From Thermoplasmata archaeon (GTDB taxonomy: Archaea > Thermoplasmatota > Thermoplasmata > Thermoplasmatales > Thermoplasmataceae): a DNA stretch of 8,074 nt. Position numbers and translations under genes: made by a program. Each line of letters begins with the position of its first letter. Position 1 is the first letter of the stretch. Location: NCBI GenBank assembly GCA_021806345.1, contig JAJZXP010000432.1:1-8074 (forward strand), read 5' to 3'. Shown piece by piece: positions 1 to 7,935 of this stretch. The notes below the pieces were generated by a model, which was given only the letters and a program-made list of their open reading frames with translations, had not been told where the DNA came from and did not search any database.

Positions 1-1080
1 GTTGTATTTAGAAACTGGCATCTTAGTGCACTCATAATTGTCTAGGTCAAGGGTTATTCCGTCTGCCTTTGAAGTGTAAAGAAATTCATAAACGCTGTCT
101 ATCTTATCAAGTTCATTTATGAAATCATCTTCGCTAGATAAATGAAACTTAGATTTTACATCATTTTTAATAGTGTCCCCAACTCTATCCCTACTTTTAA
201 TTTTCTCTATCTGCCCTTGTATTTTCTCTTTAAGAGACAAGTCGTCTATATTTCCAATGAGTTTCTCTAAGTTCTCAATATCTTCACTTTTAGAGCCATA
301 TTTTTCTTTTTTAGAACTTATTTTTTCAAAGATTTCTTGTACAGACCCTTCATATCCCATGTACTGAGCCAGAATGGCCTGCTCAAAAACTGCCAATTTT
401 GCTTTATCGGTTGGCAGGTCTTGAGGCGCATTTACAACTGAAAAGATCCTCGGTCTAAATACTGAAGGATCCCTAACTGGAGTTGCACTTGTGATGTTTT
501 CCCCGCCCAAATTTCCATAGAAGAATGATTTGTACCTCCCATTACATCCCTCACAATGCCAGTAATATGATTCCTGTCCTCTCCCAGTAGGTTTTACGAG
601 TCTTTTTGGGGAGTTTGGGTGCAAGCTACACTTTGGGATGTAAATCTGTGCCAGGTCTCCATGCTTTGATACAAAAACAAGATCTTCTTGCACAAGTTCA
701 CCATTTTTAATTTTTCCCTTTCTAATATCATCCTCCATTTTGTTAAGACCGCTTTCCCCTGGTTCATAGGTAATGTGAGACCTTGTTCTCTTGTTGTAGA
801 AAACTAATGGAAACAGCTCCAAGATTATACTTGAGGGTTCAAAGAATTGTATTGTATTATTGTTGATCATCAAGAAAGCTGTATCTTGACTACACCCTAC
901 TAGTTCAGACTTGATCTTTTTCACAAGTCTGTTTTTACTATAGATTGTTGGTGTTACTCTGGTGCTGCTCCAATTCTTGACTTTCATAATTCCCCCTCTA
1001 GGGTGATCTATCAGCCCTTCTGGGAGCAAGTGGAACATGGCCTGAGACTTATTTCGAGAGAAAGTTAGTTCTTTTGGCAT
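1..1080 (-). CDS. drmB: DrmB-like DISARM protein (DUF1998/zinc-ribbon type), C-terminus cut by window edge
   Basis: The frame is open for 360 codons from ATG at 1080 to the left edge with no stop, so the gene is 3'-partial. The start is supported by GAGGTG at 1096-1091, 10 nt upstream, and by a TAATG overlap with the drmA stop, which suggests translational coupling. Near the N-terminus, residues about 12-34 (LLPEGLIDHPRGGIM, then a Trp) resemble the entry segment of DrmB proteins. A zinc-ribbon-like set follows: Cys151, His154, Cys176, Cys179. After it, residues about 200-220 (ATPVR, then FRPRIFSVVNAPQ) resemble the segment following the zinc site in DUF1998 proteins. Residues about 245-325 are Lys/Glu-rich and probably helical or coiled coil. 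Known: DrmB partners the DrmA helicase in DISARM, and the DrmAB complex engages phage DNA. Inferred: same role here. The sequence is divergent and the C-terminal half is unseen, so the name rests on partial similarity plus position after drmA. Confidence 0.72.
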   Translation of the reverse strand, partial: MPKELTFSRNKSQAMFHLLPEGLIDHPRGGIMKVKNWSSTRVTPTIYSKNRLVKKIKSELVGCSQDTAFLMINNNTIQFFEPSSIILELFPLVFYNKRTRSHITYEPGESGLNKMEDDIRKGKIKNGELVQEDLVFVSKHGDLAQIYIPKCSLHPNSPKRLVKPTGRGQESYYWHCEGCNGRYKSFFYGNLGGENITSATPVRDPSVFRPRIFSVVNAPQDLPTDKAKLAVFEQAILAQYMGYEGSVQEIFEKISSKKEKYGSKSEDIENLEKLIGNIDDLSLKEKIQGQIEKIKSRDRVGDTIKNDVKSKFHLSSEDDFINELDKIDSVYEFLYTSKADGITLDLDNYECTKMPVSKYN

Positions 1081-4000
1081 TATTCAGTTTCACCTCTGCT
1101 AAAGTCAATATCTTGAACCACTCGTTCTGTGTATGTGTCTAAAATTAACTTAACGGGTTGGCTGATGCTCCTAAAATTAGTCAGGGGTTGATGTGGCTTG
1201 AGCTTGAAGCCTATAAGACTCATCCTATCTTGCCTGTAATCTATTATGTGTGATACCATGTTTTCCACTTGCTGATCCAGCAGTTCTGAAAAGCGACCTG
1301 GATCTGGGGATGCACTAACTCTGTATGATTTATTTAGGAAGTTTAGAATATCTTCCTTAGTTATATCTTTCTTTTCGTAGTGATCTGCGAATCCGAATGG
1401 TTTTATAACATCTTCCAAACCTGGTTTTGAAGCCGCTACGTTATAAATATAGCTGCAAAACAAACCTGGGAGGGTAATTTTGACAGCATCCTCTGCCCAT
1501 CTATTTATTGGCGTGCCCTCAATTACAAGTTCTATTAATTCATGAAACTTTGAAAAATTCGTGTAATAACTTTGGTCCCTTTCTCTCCATGGATTGAACA
1601 AAACGAAAACAATACCCGTAGATGTCAGTTTCCTACCGACTCTGCTTAGTGCTTGTATATATTCCGCATTATTTCCGGGCATTCCCATGAAAATCATTGT
1701 GTTCAATTGCTCTAGGTCAATTCCGTGAGAAACCAAGCTAGTTGCAATTAGAGTCCCAGCAAAGTTGTTCCCTTCAATTTGCCCCATAACATCTTTGACT
1801 TTGTCAAATGGTTCATCCCCAGTTAGTTTGTGTTTCCCAACAGGAGGGTATTTAGCCTCTTCTAACTCTTTGCTAATTCGTGTAGTAACAGACCTATTTA
1901 GAGCATTTGCATCATCTTTCTTGTTGTGGTAAGTTAAAACTACCCGATAGAGGTCTGACAAGGAAGGATCATTAGATAATAGTGGATACTTATCATTCAA
2001 AGACTTGAATGTTTCTATTAAGACTCTTTCTATTGCGTTGATTAATGTCTTAGAGTGTGGCATCAGACCAACGATTATTCTTTGAGGTTTTTCTTTGATT
2101 CTCTTTGTGAAAATCTCATAGTTAATTGGGAACTTGATTATATCTCGTTGATATATCTGCCCAATTTCGCTTTCGTAATCCTTTGAAACGGTGGCAGATG
2201 AACAGATTACCTTCAAATTTTTTTTGCCATTTGTGCTCTCTAAAACTAATTGATCTAACCCAGTTTCATAATGCGAATCCAGAGTGCCAAATGATTCCTT
2301 TAGCAGATGTATTTCGTCCTGTATAAGCAAAGAAGGGCTCATGTCAAACTCTTGGGATATTTGCTCAAGGTTATTCCTGTCACTACATGAGTCTTCAATG
2401 CACCTATTTGTTGGGGCAAATCCATGTCTCTTGCATTTGTAATGTGCCTCCCCTAAAATGTTCCTGAAATTTGGTTGAATCCCCATTGTAACCATCTTGT
2501 CGATGGTTGAAACTACAACTGTTGGAAGATAGCGGTAGATTTCGGTGTCAGATATGTAAATAGGAAGCGCACCGATGCAACCTTCATTTACACAGAAGTG
2601 CATTAGCCTAATTCTCTCCTTATCCGATTTAATTTTTATTGTGCTATTCCCGCAAAATGGACAAATTTGTATTATTTGCCATTTTTTCCCAGATTCTGGT
2701 GAAGCCTCTATCTGCGATAAAACATCCTTTCCTTTATAACTGTCTACTAATTTATTTGGAGTGTTCCCTTCCCCGACATAATAGCCTACCGAGAAGGCTT
2801 CAGCGTCACCGCCAATTTCCTCAGCTCTTACAATTTCGGCACTTGACAGTATGTCTGCGATTCTTTGTAACTGTTGCGCGGATAGCATTCTTAAAGGGAA
2901 CTTGACGAAAACGGAGACACCTGCTTTCTTGCCTTGCAAGCGGTCAAGAAAAGCTTGGAATACAGCTAAGCCTAAGAATGCCTCTGTTTTTCCTCCACCG
3001 GTAGGAAAATAAAGTAGATCTGCTGAATTCCTATAATTTCCAACAAGAGTTTCATCTTGCACCAAATCCGGTATTATAGATACTATGAATATAATTTGAA
3101 AAGGTCTCCATGATGTTATTTTCTTCCTTGAATTTAAAAATGATTTGTTCATTAGGTGGAATGCTCTAAAAGCCACTTCATTCTTTATGAGTGAAGTAAT
3201 TCCGTTTCTAAAACGCCTTATTTCTTCTTCGGACCTTTTCTTGTCTCTATTTAATCTTTCTATAGCATCCGGAGTGAGATCTGCTGCTGACTGCCGAGAA
3301 TAATAATCTGCATTAAGTAGTTCAAGTTCGCGGTGTATGTTAGTGAGCACCTTTTCCCAGTGGTCGCTTAATAATTCAGTAATATTTACAACACTGGATA
3401 AGGATTGTTCAACTGAGTCCCAAGAGTATCTTGGTGCATGCTCTGTCTCATAGGTACCATTTATCTCTGTGATGGCAGAATTTATTCCCGTAACTTTTAT
3501 AAGCCTATCTTCACGTTTAGAATACTCTGAACTTATTGAATTAAGTTCAAAGGGTGTTGGCTCAAAATTTAGGGGGGTCAAGGACAAGTTAGATTCAAAA
3601 ATTGTGTTGTCTATGGACCTGTCACTGGATTTTGCAGATAAGTTTCTGAGAATGATCCTAACAATGTATGTATCGAGAGACTTTGAGCAGGTAGTTTCTA
3701 AAGAAAAATTCCATTGCGGAACTGGGGCATTTTGGTTTCCCAATTCTAGTATGGACTTTTGGTAACTATCGGCATCATTCAAAATGTCCTGGGGAAATGT
3801 GTCGGTTTGACGTCTATTTTCATAAACAAAATACATAGGATCTAACAAGCACGCTTTGGCCAAACCATTGCAGAATGTTATAAACCCAAAAGATGTCTCC
3901 TTAAATTGATCACTGATTATATCTTTTAGATCAATGATTCTTTCTGTTTCAAAGTATTTTTTCTTAAATTTCAATGGTATTTTCACTCGCTCAGATTTGT

Positions 4001-4322
4001 AGTTTACAATGTCATCCCTGTTTAGTGCTTGTAGTTCATTATATTCTGGAAATACTCTGTAATAATAAGCCCCAAGTAGTTTGACTTTAATTTGACCCTT
4101 CTTAACGTGATCATTGTTCACTTGAAGCATCATACCTGTTGCATTAATAGATGAGCCAGTTTTTGCTATTCTTGACTCAGAATTTTTAGCAAGCTCATTT
4201 AATGTCCCGATAAAGAACTCCTCCGAAGGTTTCTTGTTCCATATAAAGGCGTAGTCTTTACCTGACAATCTTTCTGTTACTGAATTGATCACTTCTTTTG
4301 CATACTTTACACTTTGTTGCAC
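1080..4322 (-). CDS. drmA: DrmA, DISARM anti-phage helicase
   Basis: A 1080-residue SF2-type helicase. An N-terminal domain (about 1-325) is followed by a charged helical segment (about 328-380) and a WRPFQ motif at 403-407, which as I recall precedes Walker A in DrmA proteins. Helicase motifs are complete: FPTGGGKTEAF with GGGKT at 442-446 (Lys445), DEIH at 669-672, SSAT at 708-711, SHGID ending at Asp869, and QALSRVGR at 890-897 with arginine-finger candidates Arg894 and Arg897. Two Cys/His clusters sit between Walker A and Walker B: Cys554/557/577/582 and Cys630/His633/Cys641/646, likely zinc sites. Known: DrmA is the ATPase of DISARM and acts with DrmB on incoming phage DNA. The start is GTG at 4322, chosen because GGAGG lies 9 nt upstream; the overlapping ATG at 4324 is in another frame. 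The gene begins 4 nt after the drmE double stop and overlaps drmB by one base. Other DUF1998-associated defence helicases are the main alternative, but motif order and neighbours favour DrmA. Confidence 0.9.
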   Translation of the reverse strand: MQQSVKYAKEVINSVTERLSGKDYAFIWNKKPSEEFFIGTLNELAKNSESRIAKTGSSINATGMMLQVNNDHVKKGQIKVKLLGAYYYRVFPEYNELQALNRDDIVNYKSERVKIPLKFKKKYFETERIIDLKDIISDQFKETSFGFITFCNGLAKACLLDPMYFVYENRRQTDTFPQDILNDADSYQKSILELGNQNAPVPQWNFSLETTCSKSLDTYIVRIILRNLSAKSSDRSIDNTIFESNLSLTPLNFEPTPFELNSISSEYSKREDRLIKVTGINSAITEINGTYETEHAPRYSWDSVEQSLSSVVNITELLSDHWEKVLTNIHRELELLNADYYSRQSAADLTPDAIERLNRDKKRSEEEIRRFRNGITSLIKNEVAFRAFHLMNKSFLNSRKKITSWRPFQIIFIVSIIPDLVQDETLVGNYRNSADLLYFPTGGGKTEAFLGLAVFQAFLDRLQGKKAGVSVFVKFPLRMLSAQQLQRIADILSSAEIVRAEEIGGDAEAFSVGYYVGEGNTPNKLVDSYKGKDVLSQIEASPESGKKWQIIQICPFCGNSTIKIKSDKERIRLMHFCVNEGCIGALPIYISDTEIYRYLPTVVVSTIDKMVTMGIQPNFRNILGEAHYKCKRHGFAPTNRCIEDSCSDRNNLEQISQEFDMSPSLLIQDEIHLLKESFGTLDSHYETGLDQLVLESTNGKKNLKVICSSATVSKDYESEIGQIYQRDIIKFPINYEIFTKRIKEKPQRIIVGLMPHSKTLINAIERVLIETFKSLNDKYPLLSNDPSLSDLYRVVLTYHNKKDDANALNRSVTTRISKELEEAKYPPVGKHKLTGDEPFDKVKDVMGQIEGNNFAGTLIATSLVSHGIDLEQLNTMIFMGMPGNNAEYIQALSRVGRKLTSTGIVFVLFNPWRERDQSYYTNFSKFHELIELVIEGTPINRWAEDAVKITLPGLFCSYIYNVAASKPGLEDVIKPFGFADHYEKKDITKEDILNFLNKSYRVSASPDPGRFSELLDQQVENMVSHIIDYRQDRMSLIGFKLKPHQPLTNFRSISQPVKLILDTYTERVVQDIDFSRGETE

Positions 4323-4326
4323 ATTA

Positions 4327-6474
4327 TCAGTCCTCCGAAAAGCTGGTCGTTGAAACGATTTTTAGTTCTATACCTTTACCAATATCATATAGCAATAAGT
4401 CCTCATCCGTTTCGTTTTGTTCGCCAAACTCCTTAGCCAAGATGACCTTTTGAGATAGTGAAATGAGTCTGTTAGGTAATCCCCTTACCCATGATATGGC
4501 TCGATGTAATTCCTCCATTGGAATTTTACCAAAATATTCTGGAAAAAGACTTGCCAACCTATCTAAATTTTCCATGTCCTGTGGTCCTATTACTCCCCCA
4601 CGGTCTAAGTCAAGCGTCCAATTTCTGATCGTCTCTGCTTCTTCGATCTTACTCCCACTTTTAGACAATGCCTCGACCATTTGAACCGCTGTAATCTCGT
4701 TGTCTTCCATTACCTTTTTCAGTTGGCGTTTCCACATTTCGACTAATAGGAAATTCTGTAAAGTTTTAGGATCCCAATCTTTGAGTTCATCTCTTATTGC
4801 AGAATAAATATCTGATACAATAGAGTCCCTGAATGATATAATTTGGTCACCTACCCTGATGTCAGTTGCTCTTTTGGTTTCGACAGTTCCAGAGGTTAAA
4901 AGTACTCTTATGGTGGAATGTTCGGTAACGTACGTTTCTTCTCCGTCAGAAAATGTGATTTTTATAGCCCTATTTTGGGCATATTCTGTAGAACCTTGGT
5001 TTGATTGAACTTCCTTTTGGCCATAGGCTCCAGCATCATAAGTGACCTTAATTTCAGGCATAAAAGGAATTTTTCCATCTATCGATGATGTTTCCTCTTC
5101 GTATGCTTGTTTTTGACTGATAGAGATGTTATCGGGAGGGAGGCTTTTTTTAATCCGTTCTATAACCTTCTCTCTTACCTTATGACTAAAGTATGTTTTA
5201 GAGAATTCGTAGGAACTTTTCAATTCCATAGCCATAATTGTACTCTCTCCTGGATAATGGAGGAGCACAGAACTTGTTGACTCTATACCAATAAATGCTT
5301 TCAAAATTGGGTTGTGAGGGTAATCAGAAACTATAACAACACGATCACAATTCACTCCTTGGTTCGCAGCAAAAGGGTGAATAAGAATGATCTTATCGTT
5401 GGGCAGTTTATCTTCATCCAAAAATTGACTTGTTTGCTTTATAGACTCATAAAATCCCTTAATTTGGGCTTTATTTGAAAATAATATGACCAATGGCTCT
5501 CTCTTTCCAATCGCAGTATTTATTTCATTTAGAAGTTCAGAGAACTTTGGAGGATTTGTTTGGGAAAATCCACTTATTATCTGCTTGATATTTGAAATGC
5601 ATCGATACATGGATGACTTTCCTGGCCCACCATAAGAATCCACCAACCGTTCTACATTCTCAAGGCTAGTTTCCACAGGAATATCGTAGAATTGCCCTGT
5701 AAAATATCGATCGCTTAAGTTGACTTTACAAGGAGAGGATTCTAGCTTTTTGAGTAAAATTCTCAGCATATACACAATGTGCCCTGCCTCATCAGAATGA
5801 GTGTCATCTGTGATCTGCTTTAGAATGCTTCGAGCATTATTGAAGGCGTGTTGAATCTGTCCTGGAATATCTACTCTTTTTGTGTTCAAGATTTTCACGG
5901 TCTCGTGAGTTTTTAGTGCAGATGAAAAGAAGCTTCTTGTATCGTTCGGAGGTTCAATCTCAGTTTTGTCTACCCCCAAAATATGAAAATCTTGTTTAGA
6001 GAGCCCTTCTAGTCTCTGCCTTAATAACGAGTCGTCAAGCAATATTATTTTTGGAATTGAATTTTCCCTATTCCAAGAGATTATCTCCGCAAGGTCCATG
6101 TCAGACAACCCTGAACAACTAACCACTGAGGCAAAAATGTGCTTTGCAGTGAACCAAGAAGGTTTACTTCTTCTGATGGAAAACAACAACTTAGGAGAGA
6201 CTGATGTTCTCGACTTGATGTATGAAGCAATTATATTTCCGGTTGGTATTTCCCCATTGGAATTTATAAACAATTCACTATTATGGTCTGGGAACTTAGA
6301 AATCTCTGAGTTCCCAGCAAATAATATTACTTTATCTCTGCGACCAGATCTTTTTGTCAAAAGATCAATAATCTCACAACTTAGAATAAAGCTTATTTTC
6401 TGAGAATCTACGGGGAGCACACAGTAGATTGATAGGGAATTTCTCTCGATGGAATTGTGAATTGCCTGAATCAT
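4327..6474 (-). CDS. drmE: DrmE-like DISARM protein, probably 5'-truncated by the adjacent insertion sequence
   Basis: A 715-residue frame counted from the first available ATG (6474), ending in tandem TGA TAA stops just before drmA. The N-terminal half alternates hydrophobic strands and helices (for example IPKIILLDDS and LVILFSNKAQIKGFYESI) like a helicase-type Rossmann fold, but I see no Walker A or DExx box. A segment around residues 360-420 (IHPFAANQGVNCDRVVIVSD) looks like a degenerate helicase C-terminal lobe. From about residue 500 comes a beta-rich stretch with IKITFSDGEETYVTEHS and VGDQIISF (Asp543), then an alpha-helical C-terminal domain. Known: drmE marks class 2 DISARM; its biochemical role is not settled as far as I know. 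Position directly upstream of drmA supports the call. The ATG at 6474 has only a weak GAAGA-like upstream sequence, unlike the strong sites of drmA and drmB, and protein-like sequence continues in frame upstream, so this is probably not the native start. Confidence 0.72.
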   Translation of the reverse strand: MIQAIHNSIERNSLSIYCVLPVDSQKISFILSCEIIDLLTKRSGRRDKVILFAGNSEISKFPDHNSELFINSNGEIPTGNIIASYIKSRTSVSPKLLFSIRRSKPSWFTAKHIFASVVSCSGLSDMDLAEIISWNRENSIPKIILLDDSLLRQRLEGLSKQDFHILGVDKTEIEPPNDTRSFFSSALKTHETVKILNTKRVDIPGQIQHAFNNARSILKQITDDTHSDEAGHIVYMLRILLKKLESSPCKVNLSDRYFTGQFYDIPVETSLENVERLVDSYGGPGKSSMYRCISNIKQIISGFSQTNPPKFSELLNEINTAIGKREPLVILFSNKAQIKGFYESIKQTSQFLDEDKLPNDKIILIHPFAANQGVNCDRVVIVSDYPHNPILKAFIGIESTSSVLLHYPGESTIMAMELKSSYEFSKTYFSHKVREKVIERIKKSLPPDNISISQKQAYEEETSSIDGKIPFMPEIKVTYDAGAYGQKEVQSNQGSTEYAQNRAIKITFSDGEETYVTEHSTIRVLLTSGTVETKRATDIRVGDQIISFRDSIVSDIYSAIRDELKDWDPKTLQNFLLVEMWKRQLKKVMEDNEITAVQMVEALSKSGSKIEEAETIRNWTLDLDRGGVIGPQDMENLDRLASLFPEYFGKIPMEELHRAISWVRGLPNRLISLSQKVILAKEFGEQNETDEDLLLYDIGKGIELKIVSTTSFSED
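4332..4336 (-). promoter_or_regulatory. Ribosome binding site supporting the GTG start of drmA
   Basis: GGAGG on the minus strand, inside the last codons of drmE, sits 9 nt from the GTG at 4322. It decides for this GTG as the drmA start and indicates coupled translation of drmE and drmA. Confidence 0.65.
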
Positions 6475-6629
6475 CGCATATAGGTCTTCAATAGCTTGGG
6501 GTGTGTGACCATTAAACTGCCTAATCAGTTCTTTCTTAAATCTCCAAATATCTTCCTCTTCGTGAATTGAGTTAATGATGAATCGGACTCCGACTATTAT
6601 AATAAACCAATTAGCATAATATAAATTTA
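6475..6629 (-). pseudogene. In-frame 5' remnant of drmE lacking a start codon
   Basis: Reading upstream in the drmE frame from ATG 6474, about 52 further sense codons reach the insertion-sequence end. The encoded stretch looks like genuine protein (SIHEEEDIWRFKKELIRQF, then an AIEDLYAMIQ helix continuing straight into the annotated drmE frame). No ATG, GTG or TTG occurs in frame; one CTG lies at 6528-6526. The frame even continues through the insertion-sequence end to a TAG at 6717-6715, again with no start codon. This is best read as coding DNA of drmE separated from its original start by the insertion. The alternative is a long untranslated leader that is open by chance. Confidence 0.6.
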
Positions 6630-6644
6630 TGTGTCTTTTGTAAA
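6616..6644 (-). promoter_or_regulatory. Candidate outward promoter at the insertion-sequence/drmE junction
   Basis: On the minus strand, TTTACA (6644-6639, 5 of 6 to the bacterial -35 consensus) is followed by exactly 17 nt and TATTAT (6621-6616, 5 of 6 to the -10 consensus). The -35 hexamer lies within the insertion-sequence end and the -10 lies in flanking drm DNA, the layout of a hybrid promoter made by insertion. It would start transcripts near 6609 towards drmE. The same place also reads as an archaeal TATA-like element (AAATTTATATTA, about 6629-6618), so either transcription type could use it. It is a sequence match only. Confidence 0.4.
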
Positions 6645-6708
6645 TGGCAAGTGAATTCTGTCCAATTATGGCAAACGAAAAGTATCCAGTTCTGGCAATC
6701 GAAAAATA
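6637..6708 (+). repeat. Tandem 24-bp repeats of the IS21 left end (transposase binding sites)
   Basis: Two adjacent 24-bp units at 6661-6684 and 6685-6708 (beginning TCCAATTATGGC and TCCAGTTCTGGC) match at 20 of 24 positions. A weaker third unit in the same register at 6637-6660 keeps the core ATGGCAA followed by TGAA. Known: IS21-family ends carry several repeated sequences thought to bind the IstA transposase. The period of exactly 24 bp and the location between the element end and istA fit that role. Confidence 0.7.
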
Positions 6709-6752
6709 GCCAATCTATCATGCTGAACCTAGGTGCAGCGGATTGCTTGAAC

Positions 6753-6759
6753 AGGAGGG
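6753..6759 (+). promoter_or_regulatory. Ribosome binding site that sets the istA start
   Basis: AGGAGGG lies 7 nt before ATG 6767, which opens the helix-turn-helix frame of IstA. This rules against the TTG at 6760, which abuts the site and opens the frame that only later becomes the catalytic frame. Confidence 0.65.
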
Positions 6760-6766
6760 TTGGTAT

Positions 6767-7935
6767 ATGATAAGGAGCTTGAAGGATCAGGGACTTTCGA
6801 TCAGCGAGATATCCAGAAGACTGGGAATAAGCAGGACAACAGTCCGGAGGTATCTCAAGTCCGGAAAGGTGCCGCAGTAACACAGGGGTCCAATTGCTCC
6901 ATGATTGAGCCCTTTCTGCCTCAGTTGAGGGAGCTGTTTGACCGGCACAATCTCTCTGCCGTCAGGATATATGAGGAACTGAGGAAGAAAGGCTTCCAGG
7001 GATCATATTCCCTCGTGAAACAGTACAGTAGGCCAATGCGTAACGATAGGAAGATCCTGGCAGTCTACAGGTACGAAACTGATCCGGGAAAACAGTCTCA
7101 GGTGGACTTTGGGGAGTTCGGTTACATGGAAATCGACGGGAAACGAAGAAAACTGTATGCCTTCAGCATCATCCCTGGATATTCCAGGATGAGGTATGTG
7201 GAATACACCACTGATATCAGCACACGCAACGTGATCCGCATGCACCTCAATGCCTTCCGCTATTTCGGCGGTTACACCGATACGATCCTGTACGACAATA
7301 TGAAGCAAGTTGTCCTGGACAGGAAGCTGAAAGCCTCAGATTCTACGTTCAACGGAGAGTTCATGAGCTTCTCCGAATACTATGGCATCATCGTCAGGCT
7401 CTGTTATCCATATCGTGCCCAGACCAAGGGAAAGATAGAGAACACCATCAAATACCTGAGATACAATTTCTGGGCGGGCAGATCCTTCGAGTCCCTGCAG
7501 GACATCAATGTACAGTGCCAGGAATGGCTTCAGAAGGTCAATTCCCAGATCCATGGCACCACGCACGAAATCCCGTATGAGAGGCTGAAGAAGGAGCAGC
7601 TCAATCCCCTGGATTCGGTGCAGGCATACCCCATAAGGTTAGAGGAGATAAGGAAAATATCAAGGGACTGCTACATCTCGTATAAGGGCAACAGATATTC
7701 GGTACCCTGGGTGCATGCAGGCAGGGTCGCCAGGGTCATAGAATCATCGACACTGAAGATACAGGTTGACTCCCATATCATAGCGGAGCATGATATTCTC
7801 CCCGGGTCCGGCAGAACATCACGGAAGAAAGAGCATTTTGAAGGCCTCCTCAAGGCGATCAGGGATCAGAATATAGAGAACTTCCAGACAAGGGTTGAGA
7901 AGCGTGATCTCTCAGAATACGAGGAGGCCATGTGA
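6767..7935 (+). pseudogene. istA: IS21-family transposase IstA, reading frame broken between DNA-binding and catalytic domains
   Basis: IstA is the DDE transposase that cuts and joins the element ends. From ATG 6767, behind a strong ribosome binding site, 37 codons encode a typical IstA helix-turn-helix (GLSISEISRRLGISRTTVRR) and stop at TAA 6878-6880. The rest lies in the -1 frame and reads on from about 6901 (ATG, MIEPFLPQLRELF) to TGA 7933-7935. The catalytic triad is present: Asp in QVDFGEFG (codon 7105), Asp in LYDNMK (codon 7294), Glu in KGKIENTIKYLR (codon 7438). Joining the two parts gives roughly 390 residues, about the normal IstA length. The frame can be repaired either by one shift before the TAA or by one nonsense change plus a shift near 6895-6900; the second gives a more family-like linker (KVPQ-x-HRGPIAP, then SMIEPF). 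The catalytic part could still be translated from ATG 6901, giving about 344 residues without the DNA-binding domain. Programmed frameshifting or a sequencing error cannot be excluded. Confidence 0.78.

Noticed and set aside
173..367. Short plus-strand open frame of 64 codons, rich in Ser/Phe/Leu/Ile
   Set aside because: It is the antisense of the drmB frame, which is continuous and has recognisable motifs; no ribosome binding site or family resemblance.
2639..3765. Plus-strand open frames of 88 and 98 codons
   Set aside because: Both lie fully antisense to the drmA helicase, whose motifs fix the coding strand.
4463..6403. Plus-strand open frames at 4463-4684 and 6098-6403
   Set aside because: Antisense shadows of drmE; no independent start signal or recognisable product.
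6611..6883. Minus-strand open frame of 90 codons across the element end
   Set aside because: It reads backwards through the terminal repeats and the istA helix-turn-helix; its repeated FDCQNWILFVCHNW-type residues come from the 24-bp DNA repeats, not from a protein family.
6760..6900. TTG 6760 as the istA start in a single uninterrupted frame
   Set aside because: The first 47 residues of that frame do not resemble IstA, while the overlapping frame from ATG 6767 gives a textbook helix-turn-helix with correct ribosome-binding-site spacing.
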